This document shows positions 7,601 through 14,095 of a stretch of 29,233 nt of DNA, piece after piece. This DNA is from a virus, in IMG/VR virus record IMGVR_UViG_3300027704_000116, positions 1-29,233 of that record; one strand, given 5' to 3'. Under the pieces are notes generated by a model that was given only the letters and a program-made list of their open reading frames with translations, was not told where the DNA came from and searched no databases. The position numbers and the translations under genes are program-made. Within the stretch, counting starts at the first letter, position 1. The number at the start of each line of letters is the position of its first letter.

Positions 7601-9772
7601 GGTTTTAAAGTATAAATCTGTAGATTTTAAATTGTTAAATATACCTTTATATATTTGAGATTTCTGAGCGTTATAAGTATTTTTAGCACCAGTAAGACCA
7701 ATACCACCACTAAGCATAAAGGTTCCAGCTATTAAGTTTATTTGCTCATCAACGAATTCATTTTGCTTTAATGCACCTAAGCCAAAAGCCATGTCTGTAA
7801 TAATGTTCATTCCAAAAGTAACCTCTTCTTCAAAAAATTCTTTAAACATATTTCCTGTATATGTTTTTACTGCTGCTTTAGTACTTTCTTTAGTAGTCAA
7901 TCCTTTTAAAGAATTAAATAATGCGTTTTTTATTTCTTTACCAGCACCACCTTTTATAAACTTATAATCAGGCATTATAGCTTGAACCAAGCCTTCTGTA
8001 AAAGAAACAGTTGTAGCATATAAATCCCCAGCAGGACCACTTAAACCTTTTTTGTTTGCTTCTATAGAATTATTCAAAATAGTCATCCTAAAAGCCGCAT
8101 CACTAGATATAATAAGGTTCTTCATGTTTTGAGCAGACTTTGTTACAGCTCCTGCTTTGGTATAATTTGAAAGCATTTTACCTAAACCCTCTCTATACCC
8201 TGTAAATTTACCTTGTTTTACATTTCTGATTATCTCAGCTGTAAAAGGAATCATATTAAAAGCTGTTTTACTCCATGCTCTAGCACTAAACTCCTTAAGG
8301 TTACCTTCACCATCTGTGATGTTAAATTTTTCATCCTTAGAGTCTGGAACCACGTTAAAGTTTAATAAATCACCCCAAGTATCCCTCATAGAGTCAAAGC
8401 TACTATAAGTGTCATCATCCGTAAACAAGTCTCCAAATGCAGTTGTTACAAAAACAGGGAATCCAACAACTGTTTGGCCAGCTAGTTTCACCATTTCTTG
8501 AGCAGCGCCTCCTACTTGATCAACAGCCCAGTTAAAAACTCCATCACCGGAAAAAGCTTCTGTGTATTTTTTTACATCATCAGTTAATTTAAAATTACTT
8601 TTCAAAGCCATTCTAGCTATATCTACACCCCATTGAGCGTTTATAACTTCTTGACTCTTATCTAAAGACTCTTGTTTACCCTTATATCTATCAGAAGTTT
8701 GCTTAAACGTGTCTTTTAGAGAGTTGTATTGTTCGAATAAACCATTATATTTATCTACAGTCTCTTGAGTGTAGCCAGTTGCAGGTTTATTGTTTTTTAT
8801 AAGATTCATACTTCTAACTAAGGATGATTCTTGTCTTTTTAAATCACCAAAAACATCTTCAGTTTCTAGTTTTAAAGCATCGTATTCTTTAACTAATTCC
8901 TTACGTACTTCTAATATTTTAGGTATTCTGTATTTATTTATTAAAGCTTCCTTGTCCTGCAAGTTCATCTTGCCATACGCTAACTTTTGTAAAGTTCTAA
9001 CGTCTTCACCTCCAGCAATAGCTCCTTCTAAACTTTCTTCAAGCTCTATTACTTGTGAAGGCACGTCGGTTTTAGCATCGTTTATCCAGTTACCAGAAAT
9101 AGATTGCAGTCCTTGTTTAAAAAGTCCTTGAGAAAAAGGAGTATCAAAAGTGTTACTCGTATTTCCCGTGTCTTTTCTTAGTTGTTCTATAGCTTTATCT
9201 TTTAATTTAAAGTTATCATCAAACTTATATATTTGCTCTTTTTCAGCTTTAGCTTCTTCATCAAATTTGTCTGACTGGTCATCTATATATTGCCTAGCAT
9301 CTTCCCAGGTATCAAACACATCACCTTCTAAACCGTCTTCCGCGTAGTTAGTTGCTAATTTAATTAATTTTTGTTTAGCTTCAGGCGTTTTCTCTAATGT
9401 CTTCTTTATTTCTTCATAATCTGTTATAACAACTCCAGAGCTATTTTTTTTACGCAGGGTTTCACCCATTGGACCTTTTTCAATATAGTCATCATCAGTT
9501 AAATCCATTATAGAACCAGGTTTATTACCTGTTCTTTGCTCGTAGTTGAAACTAGCCTGCTTGTTTGACAGTGGCTCCAAAGAACCATTTTCCGATGCTG
9601 AATCCATAGCTGTTACACTTGCATCCTCCGTTGCAACAGCTTCTGTCTTTACTGGTTTAACTTCTTCTTCAATTAGCACAGCTCCTTCAAATTGTTCAGA
9701 ACTTTTAAAATCTTCAAGTAAATTTTCAGGTACATTAATTAATTTACCTGATTTCAATCTATAGTATGGCAT
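1616..9772 (-). CDS. giant polyvalent internal virion protein with zincin motif (2718 aa)
   Basis: A 2718-residue protein that fills 28% of the window. The N-terminus MPYYRLKSGKLINVPENLL matches the 'YrLknGk-x-x-VPe' opening common to very large marine phage virion proteins. Visible parts are:
- a hydrophobic stretch near residues 427-448;
- an HEFLH zinc metallopeptidase motif at 900-904, with E967 in FSEA as a plausible third ligand;
- a Lys/Ser-rich linker near 1060-1110;
- a sigma-70 region 2-like helix block (FDPSKSKFSTW at 1175-1185);
- an unrecognised WCLIAR/WxHW module near 1674-1770;
- a helical C-terminal third with FFNTRSAALQ at 2312, NVPLDRA at 2646 and GWNEWELG near 2679, followed by a Lys/Ser-rich tail.
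Its position after the internal proteins suggests it is packaged and ejected like T7 gp16 or other polyvalent proteins. No lytic transglycosylase motif is visible. The peptidase might mature the virion or act in the host; both are inference. Confidence 0.85.
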   Translation of the reverse strand: MPYYRLKSGKLINVPENLLEDFKSSEQFEGAVLIEEEVKPVKTEAVATEDASVTAMDSASENGSLEPLSNKQASFNYEQRTGNKPGSIMDLTDDDYIEKGPMGETLRKKNSSGVVITDYEEIKKTLEKTPEAKQKLIKLATNYAEDGLEGDVFDTWEDARQYIDDQSDKFDEEAKAEKEQIYKFDDNFKLKDKAIEQLRKDTGNTSNTFDTPFSQGLFKQGLQSISGNWINDAKTDVPSQVIELEESLEGAIAGGEDVRTLQKLAYGKMNLQDKEALINKYRIPKILEVRKELVKEYDALKLETEDVFGDLKRQESSLVRSMNLIKNNKPATGYTQETVDKYNGLFEQYNSLKDTFKQTSDRYKGKQESLDKSQEVINAQWGVDIARMALKSNFKLTDDVKKYTEAFSGDGVFNWAVDQVGGAAQEMVKLAGQTVVGFPVFVTTAFGDLFTDDDTYSSFDSMRDTWGDLLNFNVVPDSKDEKFNITDGEGNLKEFSARAWSKTAFNMIPFTAEIIRNVKQGKFTGYREGLGKMLSNYTKAGAVTKSAQNMKNLIISSDAAFRMTILNNSIEANKKGLSGPAGDLYATTVSFTEGLVQAIMPDYKFIKGGAGKEIKNALFNSLKGLTTKESTKAAVKTYTGNMFKEFFEEEVTFGMNIITDMAFGLGALKQNEFVDEQINLIAGTFMLSGGIGLTGAKNTYNAQKSQIYKGIFNNLKSTDLYFKTMLETATDPSLIEDINKARVFVRDVASVMNTAPENVSSDQIELLIQKKKLIEKKKNTDSSFHGPINDRIKEIDSEIENSSIKRSITERFDKDVSNFAKSLNSIGQKVDETKIFEDDQDGSADDKLEKFLISVGESKEYAKESKDSYGTFVVTVDGKEILVVNKASALSDRVVTTGQHEFLHKFLKASLSSKPELVQQAGELLLKEILASSSSSSRIVARIESYATDDKITIDKFFEEILPLFSEAVTNKEVKLNESSITKIQDFFRRIFQDLGLKNIRFDKAEGVINFIKDYNKAYSKGSFKGSLKALAGKDGDSNVSGVSLSKSVSELNTELEDLIDREFEMDEGDFDAQKSNLELKIRQAKKPSVKKESSTKEKSAPKKVYDNEGLIETIKSKDPKITGKEKALAKADLVDSFDALALKAIKYDTRKGDYDRNEIKDYLREFFPRVVESFDPSKSKFSTWVTNNMAPKAQQTYEKFKKIADKSLDVEAGGVGSVKEMSGDVNTLYGSDSKPSDLKDSTQKMIKATSFGPISDPSILEAVESVIDIKEGERPNFKSLNNKFFDKVSEAIFSISGKKARGNATLKYDKSGGSSEANSLQNVFKNDSDVRKFIKTMPDYNIATKETVINEQGETIDVSRDTYGRSIGINPKVLAIFYDKVDGAIPGVSSPNGRSLGKTTQTDVYKLKPEFTGNISPSSVAKIQSLIGINKGTLSIPIKGEARTEFGSVLTGLTKIYIDNVINTVGRSKLDSNQAKADLGAGKSSLMFSKNIEGVVREQEIINNLGLQPGSNHNSLLEIQFSKKKRAEYESILRKKRPDLKDIPKQVENLFEWANELNVQENKKPKYKKLALYYTVNGYTIFPEDGYKIEEVIRLSDKNKIDPYAYPNPDELINKFTKEVRTEKINPDNVPQLSNKQEMGDGVVIYNVVDSRKGQEAVRSIVDSFWGENANPWCLIARTKEKAVDSFPTKLEAKKLAEQQTSWFIVYKPNMKRWFVMEPVDPKDEMFNAWTHWKQYNVDGLGEGYKIAFQNGKLLSLRDGGEGDPEMTDLGVYDYEVDPQWWDRFDSPTTDLKISLGNDKATGYKIIGSMDSVGRIDITGYGEGDFMSRKSNFSLYDADKNIIYKKVFNKDGQLLRSTVVENTKMNDGGRAVVELKSIYNNGEFISSVSNVKDLKTGDIVTKRTVSHERLSENRYIKEEILVGKYGKSPKKPKVTEKNIFLIKERSQIVSALNKSTEYYAERITDGVSDVIIDRMAELEDIKKSYIQLSKSVDKAAKSNNDMLPESQRLTGDFTNQDVLDRMGELDDEINQAELQFSKAADSKLDKEFNDIIENKTGIASNKTFASVKAALRGKKKGKFNFFIPPAAEDFVGLLYATLGKGTLGDSQMKWYKDNLLNPFAKGVANITRDRNNLGRDFKALKKDLKIVPRNLKKTAKGSDFTREQAVRVYIWHQIGKDVPGLSEADALELVSLVDSDPKLQLFAQEIMKLNKGRAYVSPSETWVTGTITTDLLEALNTTGRADYLGVWKQNVDSIFSVENLNKLEAAYGKSYRVAIENVLHRMETGRNRTYGGDTTTGRFTDWINGSTAAIMFFNTRSAALQLISAVNFIDFGDNNVIAAGKAFANQPQYWSDFKTLWNSEFLLERRDGLKININEEDIANVAKESGVRGVINKLLKLGFTPTQLADSFAIASGGSTFYRNRIKSLVKGGMNPIAANKQAMQDFREVAEESQQSSRPDKISQQQAGPLGRIILAFANTPAQYARIIKKAASDIKNGRGDNKTNLSKILYYGVAQNLVFSTMQQALFALMFEDEEEDESILEEKVPKVINGMVDSIARGTGLLGAVFTVVKNTSIKLYEASKTKNPKYQDKILDVLRISPPIASKIQKLQSAGRTASWNMDEIKTKGFSLDNPGFLAGGNAVSAFTNVPLDRAVKKLNNLKAASDSEVATYERIALLMGWNEWELGLTEKKSKTKSKSKAKKTGIKRSTVNSQGKISGY

Positions 9773-9787
9773 ATTGTTTTACTTTTA

Positions 9788-11371
9788 TTAACTTCTTTTT
9801 GTAACTTGATTTCCTCTTTTTTGGTCAACTTTAAAAACCTCAGCTTCGTTTTTTTCTTTTTCAAGCGCTTCAGCTTCTGCTTTTGCTTTAGCATCAGCTT
9901 TTTCTTTTGCTTTTGCTTCTGCCTCTTTTTTCTTTTTATCTAACTTAGACGATCTAAAGCTAGTATCATTTCTTAAAGCGTCTTCATATCCTTTTTGTTC
10001 TTTTTTTGATAGAATAGATGTACCTTTAGTTCTTTCTGAAGCTCTTAAAAGATTTAAATAAAACCTATTTCTATCTGTAGAGTCGTTCATTTTGTAAACT
10101 ACATCTTTTGTAAGTTCAGGATTATCTTTATCGTAATCACTAACAGACTCTTTACCAATTGTTATTGTATTTTTTTCTCGATTAAATATTGGTTTTACAC
10201 CAACATATTCTTGATACATACCAATAGGGTTTTTCTTCACTTCATTATAAAAATCTTTACCACTGTTAATATCATTAAAAGAATCTTCAGCGCTTTCTCC
10301 TTGTTTGCCAGTGTATTTATAAGGCTTTTTAAGATACTCAGCTTGGTTAGCTACAAATTTAGTAGCTGCGTTAGTTATAGCATCTTGATAACCTTCTTGA
10401 TTTAATGCTTCTGGTGATTTATCATCTTTATCAAAAATAAACCATTCTTTTGTTTGAGGAATTTCATCTGGCATGTTGCCGTCTTTATCAGGTGTTCTTA
10501 ATACATTATTATACAAGGCTATAGCATCGTTGGAAGATAGTCCTGATATTACGTTGGCTCTAACTCCTTTTTTTATGCTATCTTCAAATTTTTTCCTATT
10601 TGGCAATACACCAACAGCTCTTCCATTTTCGTATATCTTTTCACCTCCTTTATATATTTCGTTATTTGAATCAGCGAAATTAAATAATTCATTAGTAAGA
10701 CCTTGTTTTTTAAAGGAATCGACAGAAGGCTGCCAGTCTGGCACAAATTGCGGTAGCATTGAATCGTTTGATGGATCAAATACTTTACCTCCATTTTCAT
10801 AAGTTATTACTATGTTATTACTACCATCGCGAGTATAAAGAGCCGTTGTTTTAGACATAATACCGTCTGGGGTAGAATTGTAAAGACCTTCGTAAACTTT
10901 AAGCTCTTGGCCTTTAGAAATACCCCCCATAGTTCCAATAGGTAAAGCATACGCTGTATTAAAGGTAGTTTGTTTTCCAACATACTCTTCAGCAGCCGGT
11001 CTAGCTGCATCTCCTACAGTATTTGCTGTAGCTATTATTTGATTTTGATCAATAGATCTAGTTGGATTTTTTGATTCAATTTCATAAGCCTCATTAATAA
11101 TCCCTTTTGCGCCTGTGCCATAATCCACTGTAGGGTACTTTAAATCGGTCCTCATAGCAGAAGAAACGTTTTTATTTCTTTCTTTTATTAAACTATTCAA
11201 CCTAACTGTTTCTTGTGCTGCTCTTTTTTCTTTTTCTTGCTGTTCTTTAGCGTCGGCTGCTTTTACGGAATTAACGTAATTACCAAAAGATCCTGCAATT
11301 GTTTTCTGCAGGTTGGCATAATGCTGACCGGTTTGAGTGTCTACTACTTGTGTTGGATTTCTATAACTCAT
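9788..11371 (-). CDS. probable internal virion (ejection/cargo) protein (527 aa)
   Basis: A 527-residue soluble protein without signal or membrane segments. Residues 1-85 are helical and charged (KEQQEKEKRAAQE). The middle is mixed alpha/beta. Residues about 470-515 form a Lys/Ala/Glu repeat tail (KKKKEAEAKAKEKADAKAKA), likely a long helix or coiled coil. It lies between the small helical internal protein and the giant polyvalent protein. In podoviruses that interval holds internal core or ejection proteins (T7 gp14-gp15-gp16, P22 gp7-gp20-gp16), so I infer the same role. The start follows an A/T-rich leader (TTAAAAAAATAAATAATG). No enzyme motif is visible, and the family is not one I can name. 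Confidence 0.7.
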   Translation of the reverse strand: MSYRNPTQVVDTQTGQHYANLQKTIAGSFGNYVNSVKAADAKEQQEKEKRAAQETVRLNSLIKERNKNVSSAMRTDLKYPTVDYGTGAKGIINEAYEIESKNPTRSIDQNQIIATANTVGDAARPAAEEYVGKQTTFNTAYALPIGTMGGISKGQELKVYEGLYNSTPDGIMSKTTALYTRDGSNNIVITYENGGKVFDPSNDSMLPQFVPDWQPSVDSFKKQGLTNELFNFADSNNEIYKGGEKIYENGRAVGVLPNRKKFEDSIKKGVRANVISGLSSNDAIALYNNVLRTPDKDGNMPDEIPQTKEWFIFDKDDKSPEALNQEGYQDAITNAATKFVANQAEYLKKPYKYTGKQGESAEDSFNDINSGKDFYNEVKKNPIGMYQEYVGVKPIFNREKNTITIGKESVSDYDKDNPELTKDVVYKMNDSTDRNRFYLNLLRASERTKGTSILSKKEQKGYEDALRNDTSFRSSKLDKKKKEAEAKAKEKADAKAKAEAEALEKEKNEAEVFKVDQKRGNQVTKRS

Positions 11372-11395
11372 TATTTATTTTTTTAATCTTTTCAT

Positions 11396-11497
11396 CTAAC
11401 TTAAAGTTCCGTAACTTTGAGAAGCAGTACCCCCCATTGTTGAGAAGTCAGGCATTACCATACCTCCCACAGTTTCACCAGGTGTAGCTGGACCTAC
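11396..11497 (-). CDS. -1 frame C-terminal extension of the small internal virion protein
   Basis: Directly after the slippery site at 11503-11497, the -1 frame is open for 33 codons and ends at TAG (11398-11396). It encodes VGPATPGETVGGMVMPDFST and then 13 more residues ending YGTLS. Read through a -1 shift at AAG (re-read AAA, also Lys), the product would be 259 residues instead of 226. The extension fills most of the otherwise unexplained 122-base gap before the next gene, and its Gly/Pro/Ser/Thr-rich sequence reads naturally after SSFGGK. A lost G in the G5 run (natural mutation or assembly error) would give the same picture. Confidence 0.6.
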   Translation of the reverse strand, partial: VGPATPGETVGGMVMPDFSTMGGTASQSYGTLS

Positions 11498-12174
11498 TTT
11501 CCCCCAAAGGAACTCATATAACTACCTCCAATAGATGCTAAACTACCAACCATACCTGTTATAGCGCCTGTTCTATCTGAACTAGCTTGAGACTCCCTTT
11601 GCGCTTCACCTGATATTTGAGCTGATAATCTATCCATTTGAGCAGTGTCTCTGCTTTCTTGAGCACCAAATACAAATTGTTTTCCTTGAGCTTCAGCTGA
11701 CTGTATCCTTTGAGCCTCTGACATTTTCTGTTGTTGCAGCTGTTGTTCTCCTTGCGCTCTTAGTTTTTCGTTTTGAGCTTCTTGAGCTTCTATACTTGCA
11801 GATACACCTTTCTTGCTTTGTAAAGCTGCTTGAGCTAAAGCTGTTGCTCCACCTGCACTTGCGCCCGTAGCTCTAACAGTATCTAAAGTATTAGCTAGCG
11901 ATATATCAGCTTCTTCTACCTGCATCTCAGCTGCTTGAGTAGCAACACTTAGATTAGCCATAGGATTACTAAGCATAGAAGATAAATCTTTTACATCTTC
12001 AAAAGGGTTTATAATATCTTGTCTGTCGTTAATTAATGCATTTAAAGATCTTTGAGCCGCTGCTTTTTCAGCTGCTGCTTTTTGTTCTGCTCTTTTCGCT
12101 GCGCTACTTCCGAATAAGCCGCTAACAAAAGATATAGCTCCTGAGATTAACGGTACTGCTAATGGTACTGGCAT
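11494..12174 (-). CDS. small helical internal virion protein, zero-frame form (226 aa)
   Basis: A 226-residue Ala/Gln-rich protein. It begins with a hydrophobic segment (PLAVPLISGAISFVSGLFG, residues 4-22). A long helical region follows with Gln/Glu/Ala repeats (residues 25-195), and it ends with a Gly/Ser-rich, mildly hydrophobic stretch (GAITGMVGSLASIGGSYM). A hydrophobic start plus an Ala/Gln-rich coiled coil is the architecture of small podovirus ejection proteins such as T7 gp14 or P22 gp7, which help form the channel across the host envelope. The position between the tail genes and the larger internal proteins agrees. The zero-frame product ends FGGK at TAG (11496-11494), directly after a lambda-type slippery heptamer, so a 259-residue form is probably also made. 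Role is inferred from shape and order. Confidence 0.75.
   Translation of the reverse strand: MPVPLAVPLISGAISFVSGLFGSSAAKRAEQKAAAEKAAAQRSLNALINDRQDIINPFEDVKDLSSMLSNPMANLSVATQAAEMQVEEADISLANTLDTVRATGASAGGATALAQAALQSKKGVSASIEAQEAQNEKLRAQGEQQLQQQKMSEAQRIQSAEAQGKQFVFGAQESRDTAQMDRLSAQISGEAQRESQASSDRTGAITGMVGSLASIGGSYMSSFGGK
11497..11503 (-). promoter_or_regulatory. candidate -1 ribosomal frameshift heptamer G GGA AAG
   Basis: On the minus strand the codons read TTT GGG GGA AAG TAG. The heptamer G GGA AAG is in the correct phase for tandem -1 slippage (GGA to GGG, AAG to AAA) and is identical to the phage lambda G-GT site. The next codon is a stop, which stalls the ribosome and can raise slippage. 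Only a weak possible hairpin (CCAG/CTGG) lies just downstream. Confidence 0.6.
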
Positions 12175-12196
12175 AGTTTATATTTTATTTTTCATG

Positions 12197-13642
12197 TTAA
12201 TATGATGATTCTACAAAGTTAGAAGATACTGCAAATAAGTCTTTTGGACCACCTACGTTAGTCACACTATCTGTAGATACGGTGACTGTTGCAAAATATC
12301 CTTTTATACCGCTAATTTCCATTCCCCATAGTATCTCACCCTGGGTAGCTGCGCTATTGTTTACTAAATTTGCAAAATATTTGTTTTCTTTTCTATCAAA
12401 ACCCGCTCTATTTATAGGGGGGGTTAATGCTGCAGGATAAACAGCGCCGGCATCATCGTAAGAGCCTTGAACGTAACTAAATACGTTTAAAGTTTTGTCA
12501 TTTGTGGATTCATAAACTGTTCCGTATAAGTCAAGACCAGTAGCATCGGATATAAAACTATCAACTTGCCAACCATTACTGCCTTCGTAATTAACTGTTT
12601 GGAAAACTTTAGACATGCTAACCTTAGGGTTAAATACAAAAGTTATAGAAGACTTAGTTGTAGTCCCGTAAAAAGAACCTCTTGGTGATGTTTCGTCATA
12701 ATGAGCCCACAAGCCTTTAATTGTCCCGTCTGCGTTAGCGCCTACTGTATATAATTTATTTCTTAAACTAAGTACTTGTTCTGGATTATAAGTAAAAAAG
12801 CTAGTCCAACCTAATACATCTTCGTCAAAGCAAAGAGTATTAAATTCAGTTGTGTTTACTTTTTTAGTTGATAATATATACTGTTTATTGTGAACATCCC
12901 ATCCACCTACTATAGATCCAACATTCCCGTTTAAATCATCGTCTATTTTGTTTAAATCGTCTCTAAAGTAATCTCTCATACCGTAGTTTGATATTTCAGT
13001 TATACCATCCATAGATAACCTTAAAATAGCATTGTTGTTTTTATCAGAAAAATACTTTCTATAACCGTAAGCAGCAAAACTACCTGGGTCTCTACTTATT
13101 CCAAACTTACCAGCGTAAGGCATTATTGTTCCTATAGTAGTATTAACGTTAGTAATACTTCCACCGCCTTCAGCTGAGTATATAGCGTCCTTATCTATCA
13201 AAGCTCTAGACACTTTAGATTCTTGGAATATAAGTAAATTAGTGTCTTCTGCATATAACTTTTGTATGCTTCCATTAGCTGGATCAGCGCTTTTAGTTAT
13301 TTCTTGACCAACTGAAAATACGTTAGTATTGTTTATACCTGTCCTGGAATTGAATATACCGGAATATATTAATGAATTTGATCTAATAGATGCTTCTGGA
13401 AAATCTTCTACCAAGAAAGCTTTAACACCATAATCAACATTAGTGTTATTATAACCACCTCTTATTCTAGACTCTTCAATACTCCAGTTGTTAGCAGCAC
13501 TAGCAACACCGCCTCTAGAATAACCTTCTAAAGAAGTAGGTATTCCTCGCGAGCCATCCCATATAGGTTGTTGGTTCGATTGATCTACAGTCTTTTTTAA
13601 CAAGAAAGTGTTGTAAAATTTTACTTCTATAATAGCTGCCAT
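12197..13642 (-). CDS. tail protein, beta-rich (nozzle/muzzle-like second part)
   Basis: A 481-residue beta-rich protein with no membrane segment. Several blade-like segments suggest a propeller (LLIFQESKVSRALID, KYFSDKNNNAILRLSMDG, NKQYILSTKKVNTTEFNTLCF). Recurrent aromatic-Gly-Trp motifs occur (VLGWTSF, GLWAHYDE, EILWGMEISG). It lies 30 bases after the 1419-residue tail protein and before the internal proteins, where podoviruses encode tail nozzle components (T7 gp12, P22 gp10). It may form the same tail part as the preceding gene, perhaps as the split C-terminal half of a longer ancestor. The minus strand contains an intact C7 run inside codons for TPP, and the frame is not disturbed. The specific tail role is inference. 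Confidence 0.65.
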   Translation of the reverse strand: MAAIIEVKFYNTFLLKKTVDQSNQQPIWDGSRGIPTSLEGYSRGGVASAANNWSIEESRIRGGYNNTNVDYGVKAFLVEDFPEASIRSNSLIYSGIFNSRTGINNTNVFSVGQEITKSADPANGSIQKLYAEDTNLLIFQESKVSRALIDKDAIYSAEGGGSITNVNTTIGTIMPYAGKFGISRDPGSFAAYGYRKYFSDKNNNAILRLSMDGITEISNYGMRDYFRDDLNKIDDDLNGNVGSIVGGWDVHNKQYILSTKKVNTTEFNTLCFDEDVLGWTSFFTYNPEQVLSLRNKLYTVGANADGTIKGLWAHYDETSPRGSFYGTTTKSSITFVFNPKVSMSKVFQTVNYEGSNGWQVDSFISDATGLDLYGTVYESTNDKTLNVFSYVQGSYDDAGAVYPAALTPPINRAGFDRKENKYFANLVNNSAATQGEILWGMEISGIKGYFATVTVSTDSVTNVGGPKDLFAVSSNFVESSY

Positions 13643-13672
13643 ATATACATAATTACTTAATTTTTGTTTTTA

Positions 13673-14095
13673 TTACTTTAAGTGAGCAGTTAGTTCCAAT
13701 GGCTGCCTTTGATATAACTTATTGAGTTCCACATTGTCTCCTAAACCAGAAGCTATCAATCCACCTATAACGTAATTGTGTTCGCTGTCTTTTTTGTTTC
13801 CATCAATTTCTAAATTGTAAAAGTTTTTTACATATTCTTCAGATACCTTGCCTTGAGAAGCTAAAGAAACCCATTCGTCGTTTATAAATATAGGGTGATT
13901 TTGTTCTCCTGTTATTCCATTAATTTTAACAACTTTAGCATCACTGTTAACTATATGTTTTAAAGCTTTTGTTACAACGCCCTTAACAATTAAACTATCT
14001 TTAAAGGATTTAACTTCATCACCAACTTCTATAAGGTCAATGCTTTTAAAATGGCCGTCATACATTTCAACTTCGTCTCCTTCAGTAAAGCAGCA
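13673..14095 (-). other. Hint (Hedgehog/intein) autoprocessing domain
   Basis: These are the last 140 residues of the tail protein. The block opens with CCFTEGDEV, then DGHFKSIDLIEVGDEVKSF, as in Hint block A. TGEQNHPIF (residues 1341-1349 of the protein) is the block B TxxH-type motif. The module closes with HNYVIGGLIASGLGDN. The usual intein end (His-Asn followed by Cys, Ser or Thr) is missing. I therefore expect N-terminal cleavage or thioester chemistry rather than splicing. Domain identification is by motif only. Confidence 0.75.

Noticed and set aside
5796-9764. Several plus-strand open frames of 60-113 codons opposite the giant gene
   Set aside because: They are antisense to an intact coding sequence with clear motifs, their products are hydrophobic Leu/Ser/Phe-rich strings typical of antisense of Lys/Glu-rich genes, and they have no consistent spacing or leaders.
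12417-12423. Run of seven G (C7 on the coding strand) as another frameshift site
   Set aside because: The frame is continuous through the run (it encodes Thr-Pro-Pro) and no out-of-frame extension or nearby stop calls for slippage.
13673-14095. A complete, splicing intein
   Set aside because: There is no C-terminal His-Asn followed by Cys, Ser or Thr, no homing endonuclease segment, and no downstream extein in frame. The domain ends with the protein, so cleavage without splicing fits better.
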